Notes: generated by a model from the sequence alone, not told the origin. A stretch of 15,897 nt of DNA from Candidatus Gerdarchaeota archaeon (GCA_016840905.1 JAEORM010000006.1:1-15897); one strand, 5' to 3'; counted from the stretch's first letter, positions 1-6,490 are shown. Numbers and translations: made by a program.

Positions 1-144
1 AAATTGGTCTATATAAGGAATACTTTTTGCTATAAATTTCCCTAACTCTATTTTAACGGTTTGATTCTCATCAAATTCTTTACATATGATTTTTTCTGAC
101 ATAATTGCTATTAATTGAAAATTTGCTTTAAGGATTATTAGCAC
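1..144 (-). CDS. Hypothetical protein, 5' part only (continues beyond the left edge)
   Basis: The minus strand is open from about position 255 to the edge of the window. Two starts are possible: GTG at 144 and ATG at 102. From the ATG the protein begins MSEKIICKEFDENQTVKIEL and carries on to the edge; the GTG start adds 14 mostly hydrophobic residues (VLIILKANFQLIAI). The Lys/Glu/Ile-rich composition matches the other proteins in the window, which is the main reason to call it coding. An AT-rich box at 193-206 would place transcription start near 168, which slightly favours the GTG. It is transcribed divergently from the gene at 267. No family is recognised, and only 34-48 residues can be seen. 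Confidence 0.4.
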   Translation of the reverse strand, partial: MLIILKANFQLIAIMSEKIICKEFDENQTVKIELGKFIAKSIPYIDQF

Positions 145-192
145 TCTTGGTTTTTCCTTTTCATATAAAATATTCTTTCTCTTTAGCCATAG

Positions 193-207
193 TATAAATT
201 TAAATAT
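193..207. promoter_or_regulatory. Shared AT-rich core promoter between divergent genes
   Basis: The stretch TATAAATTTAAATAT contains the self-complementary core ATTTAAAT, so it can act as a TATA box in both directions. For the rightward gene it lies about 60-68 nt before ATG 267, implying a leader of roughly 35-40 nt. For the leftward gene it lies about 50 nt before GTG 144. Its use in both directions is inferred. Confidence 0.45.
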
Positions 208-266
208 GATAAATGAAAAGAAATATTCTATCTGAGAGGTAAAATTTATCCTCTGAGACTAGCATT

Positions 267-752
267 ATGGTTGAAAAAGAACCTTCACTTAACAATAAGA
301 AAGATCCAAAGTCATTAAAAGACATGGAAATTATTTTTGCTCCAAATGAAGAAGTAACTGAATTTGCCTATCTATTAATTGAAACACTATTTGGTATTCA
401 AGAATGTTTCTTGACTGATTACTCTGAACTAAGCCATTTTCTTTCACTTGATGAATTTCCAGGACATGAACGTGTTCCTTTTGATGGTTTATCAGATGAA
501 GATAAAAAGCTTTATCTTTGGGCTAATGAGACCTTCTCTGAAGAAGATAGGAAAAGGCTAGTTATTGAATATCCACCGATTACTCAAGAAGAAATTGATT
601 TGTACAAAGAAAACGAACGAAAAATGTTTTACTATTTGATCGAGCAAACGTTTGGTGTCTCTATGAGCGACTATCCTGAAAATGAAAATCTCTTCGTTTG
701 GAAAGTAGCAAATTATATCCTATTGAAGCAGAGAGTCTTTTTACTTTTATAA
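267..752 (+). CDS. Hypothetical acidic protein with a duplicated LIE-xx-FG motif
   Basis: This is a 161-residue soluble protein with no signal peptide or membrane helix; the family is not recognised. The N-terminal 20 residues are charged and probably disordered. A motif occurs twice: YLLIETLFGI at residues 35-44 and YYLIEQTFGV at 122-131. Each copy is followed within about 8 residues by a D-Y (TDYSEL at 50-55, SDYPEN at 134-139), so the protein is probably an internal duplication of a 40-50 residue helical unit. The middle (residues 62-110) is acidic with aromatic residues. ATG 267 is the first start after an in-frame stop at 240. It is a single-gene unit with its own promoter and a strong terminator directly behind it. 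Function unknown. Confidence 0.8.
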   Translation: MVEKEPSLNNKKDPKSLKDMEIIFAPNEEVTEFAYLLIETLFGIQECFLTDYSELSHFLSLDEFPGHERVPFDGLSDEDKKLYLWANETFSEEDRKRLVIEYPPITQEEIDLYKENERKMFYYLIEQTFGVSMSDYPENENLFVWKVANYILLKQRVFLLL

Positions 753-769
753 CAAAATTTAATTCTTTT

Positions 770-810
770 AGATAATAGTTTTTTGACTATTATCTTTATT
801 TTTCTTTTTT
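770..810 (+). terminator. Intrinsic-type terminator after the 267-752 gene
   Basis: A perfect 9-bp stem, AGATAATAG (770-778) with CTATTATCT (787-795), encloses an 8-nt T-rich loop. It is followed by an almost pure T tract to 810. It sits 18 nt after the stop codon. Archaeal termination mainly needs the T tract; the hairpin is an addition. Confidence 0.75.
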
Positions 811-844
811 CACAAACTATATTTTACTATATGCTTTTAGTATT

Positions 845-871
845 CAAAGTAATTTACTTTGTAATACAAAG
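845..871. promoter_or_regulatory. Triple half-site operator upstream of the membrane protein/regulator pair
   Basis: Two inverted repeats share their central arm. CAAAGTAA (845-852) pairs with TTACTTTG (854-861) around one base. CTTTGTA (857-863) pairs with TACAAAG (865-871) around one base. The result is three alternating CAAAG/CTTTG half-sites directly against the upstream edge of the promoter box at 872-884. A dimeric winged-helix protein binding here would overlap the TFB/BRE region. The regulator encoded at 1539-1859 is the obvious candidate (inferred). Confidence 0.65.
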
Positions 872-884
872 CTATTTATAAAAT
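872..884 (+). promoter_or_regulatory. TATA promoter for 905-1859
   Basis: The 13-mer CTATTTATAAAAT contains TTTATAAA starting at 875, exactly 30 nt before GTG 905. The same 13-mer lies at the same distance from ATG 6659. The spacing fits transcription starting at or next to the start codon. Confidence 0.7.
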
Positions 885-904
885 AAATAACATTATGTTA
901 TATA

Positions 905-1570
905 GTGATAAAAATGGATTCAAATAATGATTTAGATAGACTCGAGAAGAAAACCGCTTCACTTAATTTTCAAGATGGAATTTTTGATATGACTCTAGGT
1001 TTGGTCTTAGTTGCTTTTGGGATTGCTTCATTACTTTATAATTACTTGCCAGATCCATGGAATAGTCTTTTTGGATTTCTTCTTTACCTAGTGATTGCTA
1101 TTCCTTTATTTTTGGTTCAATTTCTAGTAACCAAACCTCGATTAGGAATAGTAAAATATGGCGCAAAACGTAAGAAAATCAATATTGCTATTATAGCTGT
1201 TGGCGTTGTAATACTGTTATCTAATATTGTTGTTTTTATACTAATCTTTACTGATACTTTACAATTCAATGGAAATGTTTACTTGATGGCTGTTATTTTC
1301 GGATTAGTACCACTAACTATCTTTACATTAATGGCTCATTTCATGAGTTTCAAACGATTATACTTAATAGGAACAATATTTTCAATATCCTTTACAATGA
1401 AAGAAATATTAACGATTCAAAACTTTGATTTAATTGGTAATATTTTATTCTTAAGTTTAGGTGTCGTTATAATCTCTATAGGATTAGTTTGTCTTATTCG
1501 TTTCTTAAAGAAATATCCTAAGGTTCCGGTGATAGATCATGAATTCAGAGAAATCACTAGTCAACAATAA
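905..1570 (+). CDS. Six-helix integral membrane protein paired with a winged-helix regulator
   Basis: This 221-residue protein starts at GTG 905; ATG 914 is the alternative, but the promoter box lies exactly 30 nt before 905. About 20 soluble N-terminal residues lead into a conserved-looking FQDGIFDMTLGL entry to helix 1. Hydrophobic helices lie near residues 27-47, 54-75, 92-116, 125-146, 150-168 and 176-199. A basic loop between helices 2 and 3 reads TKPRLGIVKYGAKRKK, a pattern I associate with small membrane proteins encoded beside HTH_34/PadR-like regulators in archaea and bacteria. The stop overlaps the regulator start by 32 nt, so the two are translated from one message. A sensory or anti-regulator role at the membrane is inferred only from this pairing. 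Confidence 0.85.
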   Translation: MIKMDSNNDLDRLEKKTASLNFQDGIFDMTLGLVLVAFGIASLLYNYLPDPWNSLFGFLLYLVIAIPLFLVQFLVTKPRLGIVKYGAKRKKINIAIIAVGVVILLSNIVVFILIFTDTLQFNGNVYLMAVIFGLVPLTIFTLMAHFMSFKRLYLIGTIFSISFTMKEILTIQNFDLIGNILFLSLGVVIISIGLVCLIRFLKKYPKVPVIDHEFREITSQQ

Positions 1571-1859
1571 GCTTCAAGAGTTAATGGATATAGACAAAGA
1601 CATTCATGAACCTGCTAGATTAATGATTTTATCATATCTATTTGTACTTGATAGTGCTGATTTTGTTTTCTTGCGAGGACAAACAGAATTAACTTGGGGA
1701 AATTTATCAGCTCATATAAGCAAATTAGAAGAGCGGCAATTTATTGAAATAAAAAAAGAATTCATTCGAAAAAAACCTCGGACTTTGGTGAAATTAACTG
1801 AAAAAGGTCGAAAAGCTTTTCTTGCTTATCGAGATAAAATGAAAGGAATTTTAGGTTAG
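1539..1859 (+). CDS. Winged-helix transcriptional regulator, HTH_34 (MarR/ArsR-like)
   Basis: This 106-residue protein consists of one winged-helix DNA-binding domain. The family opening, IHEPARLMIL (residues 22-31), is followed by DFVFLRG (41-47), the recognition helix LTWGNLSAHISKLEERQFI (51-69), and a wing with the charged strand IKKEFIRKKPRTLVKLTEKG (71-90). This matches the HTH_34 family of dimeric repressors at its usual length of about 100 residues. The start ATG 1539 lies inside the 3' end of the membrane protein gene and is preceded by GGTGAT (1528-1533), a good Shine-Dalgarno match 5 nt away, as expected for an internal operon gene. The likely target is the operator at 845-871, giving autoregulation (inferred). 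A T-rich stretch at 1914-1945 may end the transcript. Confidence 0.9.
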   Translation: MNSEKSLVNNKLQELMDIDKDIHEPARLMILSYLFVLDSADFVFLRGQTELTWGNLSAHISKLEERQFIEIKKEFIRKKPRTLVKLTEKGRKAFLAYRDKMKGILG

Positions 1860-2061
1860 AAAAATCTTCAAAATAGTGAAAATGGATACTTCTAAATTGA
1901 ATACTAGATATGATTTTATTTGGTAATTAATTTTCATTTTTTTAAATATTCAATACTAAACAAAAATTCCACTATTAAAATTCCTGTTAAATACTAAAAT
2001 ACCATTCAAAATTGAAGAAACAATTAGAATTATCATTACCTAAATAGCAACTTGATATTTA

Positions 2062-2086
2062 TTTATATAATTTAATCAGTATAAAT
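2062..2086 (+). promoter_or_regulatory. Probable TATA elements for the HEAT-like gene
   Basis: TTTATATA at 2062-2069 and TATAAAT at 2080-2086 are the only good boxes before the gene. With the spacing seen elsewhere in the window the second would start transcription near 2108. That is close to GTG 2103 and ATG 2112, which are in another frame, and about 20 nt before TTG 2129. Confidence 0.45.
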
Positions 2087-2128
2087 TCAATATATTATTG
2101 ATGTGATTCTAATGGGCGTGAACTACTA

Positions 2129-3352
2129 TTGGATATAAAAGGATTTATTGAAAAGAGAAAACAGCTAGTACAGCAAATCGTTACTATAAGAAAAAAAATG
2201 TTCAAAGTTTATGATGATAATGTGTTTGCTGAACAGCTATTAAAAGATTTAAAAGCAGAATCAGATTCAATGACTATAAAAGTAGCTATTTCATTACTAG
2301 AAAAATATTTTCAGATTGAAGAGCCTGAATTGGATGAAGCTAGAAATTTTTTACAAAAATATCATGATATTATACATAAATTACATGAAGAATATGATAT
2401 TTATTATCCTACAAAAACTGCTAGAGAAGATAGAGACAATAAATTAAGCATGATAAAAAAAGAAATACTCCAAGCATTATCTAAGCAAATATCTTTAGAA
2501 TCAATTGCAGCGTTAAAATTCCTAAGTGAAAATTTCTATGGAATTATTAGATATGAAGAGTTTTGGGATATTCATGATGAATTATTTCATATGATTAAAA
2601 ATTCGCAAAATATACTATTTTTATTAATACCGGAGTTTGATGAATTACTTAAAGAAGCAAAAGATACAGATTTTGGTTATAATGAAGAAATGTCAATACT
2701 TGCATTTAAGATGCTTAATTTTATTGAAAGTGAAGAAATAATCCCAATACTATTGAATGAATTATTTCAAGAGAAAATCGAATCTTATGATCCGCAAAAT
2801 TATTTTGATCAAGTATCAATAAGACCTATTGCTGCTAATCTTCTTGGAAAATTCAAAACTAATGAGGTTGTTAATTGTTTAGTTATTGGTTTAGATGAAT
2901 TGGAAGGAATAGATGTAATCATTTCAATAATCAACTCATTGGGAGAAATAAAGGATAAAACTACAATTCAAACAATTTACCGTTTTATACCAGGAATATT
3001 AAGAGAGTTTAATCCAGAATTTAGTTATGATAACGATAATCCACGAGATTGTATTGATTTTATTTTTACTTATGAAGAATCATGTAGAAAAGCTGCAATC
3101 GAAGCTTTACAAAAACTAGGTATTGAACCTAATTTAGAAACAGCATTAATTCATTTTACAAATCATTATCTTGAAAAAATAACCGAGCCCGATGACATAT
3201 TCAGTGATGATCTATCACTTGAAGGATTTCTAGCTCTCGAAGTGGTATATAAAAAATATCGAAATTATGTTGGTGATTATTTTTCAAACATTATAGATAA
3301 ATTAGATGAAAACCTACTTGAAGAGGATATCTTTGAGAGGATATTTGGTTAA
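2129..3352 (+). CDS. Helical HEAT-like repeat protein
   Basis: This is a 407-residue soluble protein, almost entirely helical and acidic, with no signal peptide or membrane helix. The C-terminal half shows HEAT-type helix pairs: residues 231-255 (IRPIAANLLGKFKTNEVVN...), 262-287 (IISIINSLGEIKD...) and 318-343 (CRKAAIEALQKLGI...). Each has the usual A-x-x-x-L-G turn between helices. The N-terminal 120 residues look like coiled-coil or helical bundle. Such scaffolds usually bind other proteins; no catalytic motif is seen. The start is uncertain: TTG 2129 is the only standard start between the in-frame stop at 2099 and Met24. It stands alone with its own promoter and a hairpin terminator. No specific partner can be named. 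Confidence 0.8.
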   Translation: MDIKGFIEKRKQLVQQIVTIRKKMFKVYDDNVFAEQLLKDLKAESDSMTIKVAISLLEKYFQIEEPELDEARNFLQKYHDIIHKLHEEYDIYYPTKTAREDRDNKLSMIKKEILQALSKQISLESIAALKFLSENFYGIIRYEEFWDIHDELFHMIKNSQNILFLLIPEFDELLKEAKDTDFGYNEEMSILAFKMLNFIESEEIIPILLNELFQEKIESYDPQNYFDQVSIRPIAANLLGKFKTNEVVNCLVIGLDELEGIDVIISIINSLGEIKDKTTIQTIYRFIPGILREFNPEFSYDNDNPRDCIDFIFTYEESCRKAAIEALQKLGIEPNLETALIHFTNHYLEKITEPDDIFSDDLSLEGFLALEVVYKKYRNYVGDYFSNIIDKLDENLLEEDIFERIFG

Positions 3353-3412
3353 TAATCTGTAAATTGGATATACCTGATAAATAAGAAAATTCATCTCTAA
3401 TCTGTTATGTAA

Positions 3413-3464
3413 GAATCAAAAATTTTGATTCAGACTTTACAAATTATCTTTTCTTTTTCTTTTT
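3413..3464 (+). terminator. Terminator after the HEAT-like gene
   Basis: A perfect inverted repeat, GAATCAAAA (3413-3421) and TTTTGATTC (3423-3431) around one base, lies about 60 nt after the stop. A run of mainly T follows at 3447-3464. As RNA the outer six pairs would form the stem. Confidence 0.6.
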
Positions 3465-3724
3465 AAATTATTATTTAAATAATGATAAATATACTATAAT
3501 AAACGAAATTTAAAAAATCAATATTAAAATTAACTAACATTGTATCATGATTTGCTGGGAAGAAGAGTATTTATTTTCTAATTGCACCAAAAACGGAACA
3601 AATCATAGTCTAATTACCCGTTATTTAGTTTGTATTTCTTCTAATAATCTAAATTTAATTTATACAAGAACAAGTTTTTGGCAGTATCAATATTTTCAGT
3701 TGGATTTGTAGAATTAATTAGATA
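3465..3724. other. Gene-free AT-rich stretch upstream of the regulator-peptidase unit
   Basis: No convincing gene is seen between the terminator and the operators. An open frame at 3547-3711 (54 codons, ATG start) has few Lys/Glu codons, unlike the real proteins here, and no ribosome binding site; I do not call it. Loose copies of the ATTTGT/ACAAAT half-site seen in the operators occur near 3598, 3629 and 3704. Confidence 0.5.
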
Positions 3725-3774
3725 TGTTTGTGAATACAAACAATAAATACTAGAATTATTTGTACTAACAAATA
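3725..3774. promoter_or_regulatory. Pair of inverted-repeat operators for the 3829 regulator
   Basis: Site 1 is TGTTTGT (3725-3731), spacer GAAT, ACAAACA (3736-3742). Site 2 is TATTTGT (3757-3763), spacer ACTA, ACAAATA (3768-3774). Both have perfect 7-bp arms and a 4-bp spacer, and their centres are 32 bp apart, about three helical turns, so they lie on the same face. They end 20 bp before the TATA box at 3795. The pattern suggests two dimers of the downstream winged-helix protein (inferred). Confidence 0.65.
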
Positions 3775-3794
3775 CTTTTTTAAGATGCGAGAAA

Positions 3795-3802
3795 TTTATA
3801 TT
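3795..3802 (+). promoter_or_regulatory. TATA box for the regulator-peptidase unit
   Basis: TTTATATT lies 34 nt before TTG 3829 and 43 nt before ATG 3838, so the transcript has little or no leader. Confidence 0.6.
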
Positions 3803-3828
3803 ATTAAAAATTAATGGACTAGAAAAAA

Positions 3829-4569
3829 TTGGATCAGATGTTTGAAAGTTTAAAGGGTATAATTTTGACAGAAGAAGCAAAGAAACCACAAAGAGAATTA
3901 TGGATTGTGTTTAATGAAAAACAAAGTCAAATATTAAATGATCTAGTAAGAATACAAATTTTATCTTTATTTCGAGAGGGTATTGAGGATATTATAAGAA
4001 TTGAAGAGTTTAATGCTGAGAAAAAAGAAAAAATAATACGTGAAAGACAAGAAAAACGCCATTGCCTATCAGTATCTGATCTAGTACATTTGTCTTCTAA
4101 AAACGGTAAAGATAAGAAATTGACTAGAAATCAAATATATCATCATATACCAAAGCTAATAGAAGGGGGTTATTTAATCAACTTTGGTACATTAACTAAT
4201 GGACAAAGAGTAACAACTTATTATCAACGAACAGCTAAAAGCATCATTATCGCAGCAGGAAATCTAATAGAAGCAGAAAACAATTACATTAGTCGTTTAT
4301 CAAAAGAAATTATTGATGAGTATTCATCAGTTTTTAAAAAAATATTTACAAAGGAAGAAAAGGAAGAATTATCCAAATTATTTGCCAAAGCGTATAGTTT
4401 ACAATTAAAAATGGTAAATGACTTTTCTAAGCAAATAAATCAAGATGTAACTAGTCCAAAAGAAATAGAACTATTGCAAAATTTGATTGAAATTTATTCT
4501 ATCGGAAATTCAGAATATTTAACTTTTCAAAAAAGAATCCACAGTATTTTATTCTCAGAAAACAAATAA
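3829..4569 (+). CDS. Winged-helix transcriptional regulator (paralogue of the 15177 protein)
   Basis: This is a 246-residue protein from TTG 3829; ATG 3838 would remove three residues. The N-terminus (1-38) is helical. A winged-helix core runs from about 38 to 140: helix VRIQILSLFREGIED (40-54), then a long charged helix, SVSDLVHLSS (81-90), the recognition helix TRNQIYHHIPKLIEGGYLI (99-117), and a wing ending in TTYYQRTAKSII (129-140). Residues 145-246 form a helical C-terminal half, probably for dimerisation or ligand sensing. The GIED and YY-x-RTA signatures and the same layout recur in the protein at 15177. It is followed after 15 nt by a DUF885 gene in the same operon, and preceded by a pair of inverted repeats, so autoregulation and control of the peptidase are likely (inferred). 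Confidence 0.85.
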   Translation: MDQMFESLKGIILTEEAKKPQRELWIVFNEKQSQILNDLVRIQILSLFREGIEDIIRIEEFNAEKKEKIIRERQEKRHCLSVSDLVHLSSKNGKDKKLTRNQIYHHIPKLIEGGYLINFGTLTNGQRVTTYYQRTAKSIIIAAGNLIEAENNYISRLSKEIIDEYSSVFKKIFTKEEKEELSKLFAKAYSLQLKMVNDFSKQINQDVTSPKEIELLQNLIEIYSIGNSEYLTFQKRIHSILFSENK

Positions 4570-4584
4570 CAAAGGTAAAAAGAA

Positions 4585-6216
4585 ATGAGTCAAAATGAAT
4601 TATTTCAGCAGACAATAGAAGAATTACTAAATATCGCTTTTGACTATCAACCGTTTCTAGCGGTTTATGTAGGAAAAAAAGGTTATGATACTAAAATTGG
4701 TAATGGTTCAAAAAAGAGCTATGAAGATTTTATTGCAAATTATCTGGAAAAAACAAAAGAAATAGAATTAATAAACCCAGAAGAATTGACCAAATCAAAT
4801 CAATTAGAACGAGAAAAAATAATTAATTCTTCGCAAATAATTAAATTCTTATTTGAAAAATTTCCATTATGGAAAAAAGATCCCTATGGAATTGAAGATA
4901 TACAGAGTATTATATTCATGATACTTCAACGAGAAGGACCTACTATAGAAACGTTAGACATTATAATTGGTCTTTTACAACAATTATCAAAGTATTTGGA
5001 TGAATTTCACACTAGATTCATCAATGAGACTATCCCTAAATTATGGAAGGAAACAGCTGAACAACGATTAGAAACCTCCACACAATTTTTTGAATACTTA
5101 CTAATGATTTTCACAAGTGATCAAATTCCTGAATCTAAAAAACGACATCTAGAATTAACCATTGATCAAGCAAAAGAAGTAATTAAAAATCATAAAGAAT
5201 GGTTTAAAACATTGGTTATAGATGAAAATGAATTTGCATGGGCTATGGGAGAAGAATCGTTTAATAAATATCTTGAGCTACGGAAATTACCATGGAACTC
5301 TGATATAATCCTTAAAAAAGGATATGATTTATTAGAATCCTTAACAGAAAAGGCAAAACAAGTTGCAAAGAAAATTGATCCAAAGAAATCATATAAAGAA
5401 ATTGTTGAAGATATTCTATCTTATAAACCACCAACTTTTGAAATGGTCCTTGAATTTGCATCTTATGAAGCTAAACGAGCAAAAGAGTTCTTGGTCAAGA
5501 AAGATTTGTTGACTTTACCAAAAAAAGAATTCCTGAAAGTGATTGAAACACCAGCTTATCTAGCACCAATCCTACCTTTTGCAGCATGTGTTCCAGCGCC
5601 ATTTTATTTGCCTGATGAACCAGGCTATTATATGATTACGCGACCATACACAAATGAAGGACTAAAAAAACATTCATACCTTGGTATATCTAATACGATG
5701 GTTCATGAAGCATATCCTGGGCATCATATTGATATGTGTTGTACTAATCAAATAGGATCAGGTTTTGAAACAGTAGCATATACTTTATGTTCGCACGCTG
5801 CAGAGATAGTGGAAGGATGGGCTCATTACTGCGAAGAGATGATGCTTGAAGAAGGTTTTCATACAGAAAAAGAAAAGGTAGAATTAGTTATTTTATTAGA
5901 TCAAATATGGCGAGCTATAAGAATAATTGTTGATGTTGAATTACATACCAAAAAAAGGCGTTATGAAGATGCAATAGTGATGTTATTAGAACATACAAGA
6001 ATGGAATTACCACAAGCAACAGCTGAAGTTAATAGATACACTACTGCACCAACTTATCAATTATCATATTTAATTGGAAAATTACTTATCCAAGAGTTAC
6101 GAGAAGAACAAAAAAAGAAATTAGGTGATTCCTTCAATCTTAAGAAATTCCATGATACAATACTCTATTCTGGGGAATTACCTTATTATCTATTGAAAAA
6201 ACAATTTGAAAATTAA
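4585..6216 (+). CDS. DUF885 family protein, putative zinc metallopeptidase
   Basis: This 543-residue protein is of typical length for DUF885 (PF05960). The family hallmarks are present: TPAYLAPILPFAA (322-334), the metal-site motif HEAYPGHH (374-381), the second acidic motif EIVEGWAHYCEEMM (407-420) and the C-terminal YTTAPTYQLSYLIGKLLI (485-502). The HE-x-x-PGHH plus downstream Glu arrangement resembles zinc-dependent peptidases, but a substrate is not established for most members. There is no signal peptide, so it is cytoplasmic. ATG 4585 is preceded by AAAGGT (4571-4576), as expected inside an operon, and lies 15 nt after the regulator gene. No other frame interruption or missing motif is seen. 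The regulator beside it suggests that expression responds to a small peptide or metabolite (inferred). Confidence 0.92.
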   Translation: MSQNELFQQTIEELLNIAFDYQPFLAVYVGKKGYDTKIGNGSKKSYEDFIANYLEKTKEIELINPEELTKSNQLEREKIINSSQIIKFLFEKFPLWKKDPYGIEDIQSIIFMILQREGPTIETLDIIIGLLQQLSKYLDEFHTRFINETIPKLWKETAEQRLETSTQFFEYLLMIFTSDQIPESKKRHLELTIDQAKEVIKNHKEWFKTLVIDENEFAWAMGEESFNKYLELRKLPWNSDIILKKGYDLLESLTEKAKQVAKKIDPKKSYKEIVEDILSYKPPTFEMVLEFASYEAKRAKEFLVKKDLLTLPKKEFLKVIETPAYLAPILPFAACVPAPFYLPDEPGYYMITRPYTNEGLKKHSYLGISNTMVHEAYPGHHIDMCCTNQIGSGFETVAYTLCSHAAEIVEGWAHYCEEMMLEEGFHTEKEKVELVILLDQIWRAIRIIVDVELHTKKRRYEDAIVMLLEHTRMELPQATAEVNRYTTAPTYQLSYLIGKLLIQELREEQKKKLGDSFNLKKFHDTILYSGELPYYLLKKQFEN

Positions 6217-6271
6217 TTCCATAGATTAAAATTATTTCAACCTCAAATATAGTTTAAACAGATCTACAAGA

Positions 6272-6327
6272 GAAGTCAATATGAATTATGAAAGGAGGTC
6301 TTACCCAGACCTCCAAAAGATGACTTC
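6272..6327. other. Nested hairpin, candidate structured RNA or regulatory element
   Basis: An outer stem of GAAGTCA (6272-6278) and TGACTTC (6321-6327) encloses an inner stem of GGAGGTCT (6294-6301) and AGACCTCC (6307-6314) with a 5-nt loop TACCC. Both stems are perfect, and the inner one is 6/8 G or C in a genome rich in A and T. The inner 5' arm is preceded by AAA, giving AAAGGAGGT, a full Shine-Dalgarno sequence that would be masked by the stem. A box near 6246-6256 (ATATAGTTTAA) could start transcription close to the outer stem. It is either a small RNA, an attenuator-like leader, or a DNA inverted repeat; the sequence alone cannot decide. Confidence 0.5.
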
Positions 6328-6470
6328 ACCATTAACATAATAAAAATAGTGAATGTTATTTATAGATACCCTTTGTCTAATGGAATGAAAAAACATCCTT
6401 TGATTATAATTCAAGATTTAGTCTTTCATAAGTCCAACCAACCTTCTCCGATCTTTTTTTTAAAAAAATC

Positions 6471-6490
6471 TAAAACATCTTAATGTTTTA
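6471..6490. repeat. Inverted repeat with 4-bp spacer
   Basis: TAAAACAT (6471-6478) and ATGTTTTA (6483-6490) are perfect 8-bp arms around CTTA. It follows directly after a T tract and an A tract (6453-6469). It could be an operator or a weak hairpin; no promoter box lies close to it. Confidence 0.45.

Noticed and set aside
1895..2000. Three copies of AATACTA with similar flanks (1900, 1952, 1990)
   Set aside because: The copies are short, AT-rich and irregularly spaced, so chance explains them; there is no CRISPR-like regularity.
3547..3711. Open frame of 54 codons on the plus strand in the gap before the 3829 gene
   Set aside because: It has few Lys and Glu codons compared with true proteins here, no ribosome site and no box at a suitable distance.
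3641..3889. Open frame of 82 codons on the minus strand
   Set aside because: It covers the operators and start of the 3829 gene, has a low-complexity Ser/Asn/Leu composition and no promoter or ribosome site.
6310..6330. AGATGAC resembling a C/D-box guide RNA box C
   Set aside because: It differs from RUGAUGA, and no matching CUGA boxes at proper spacing are present.
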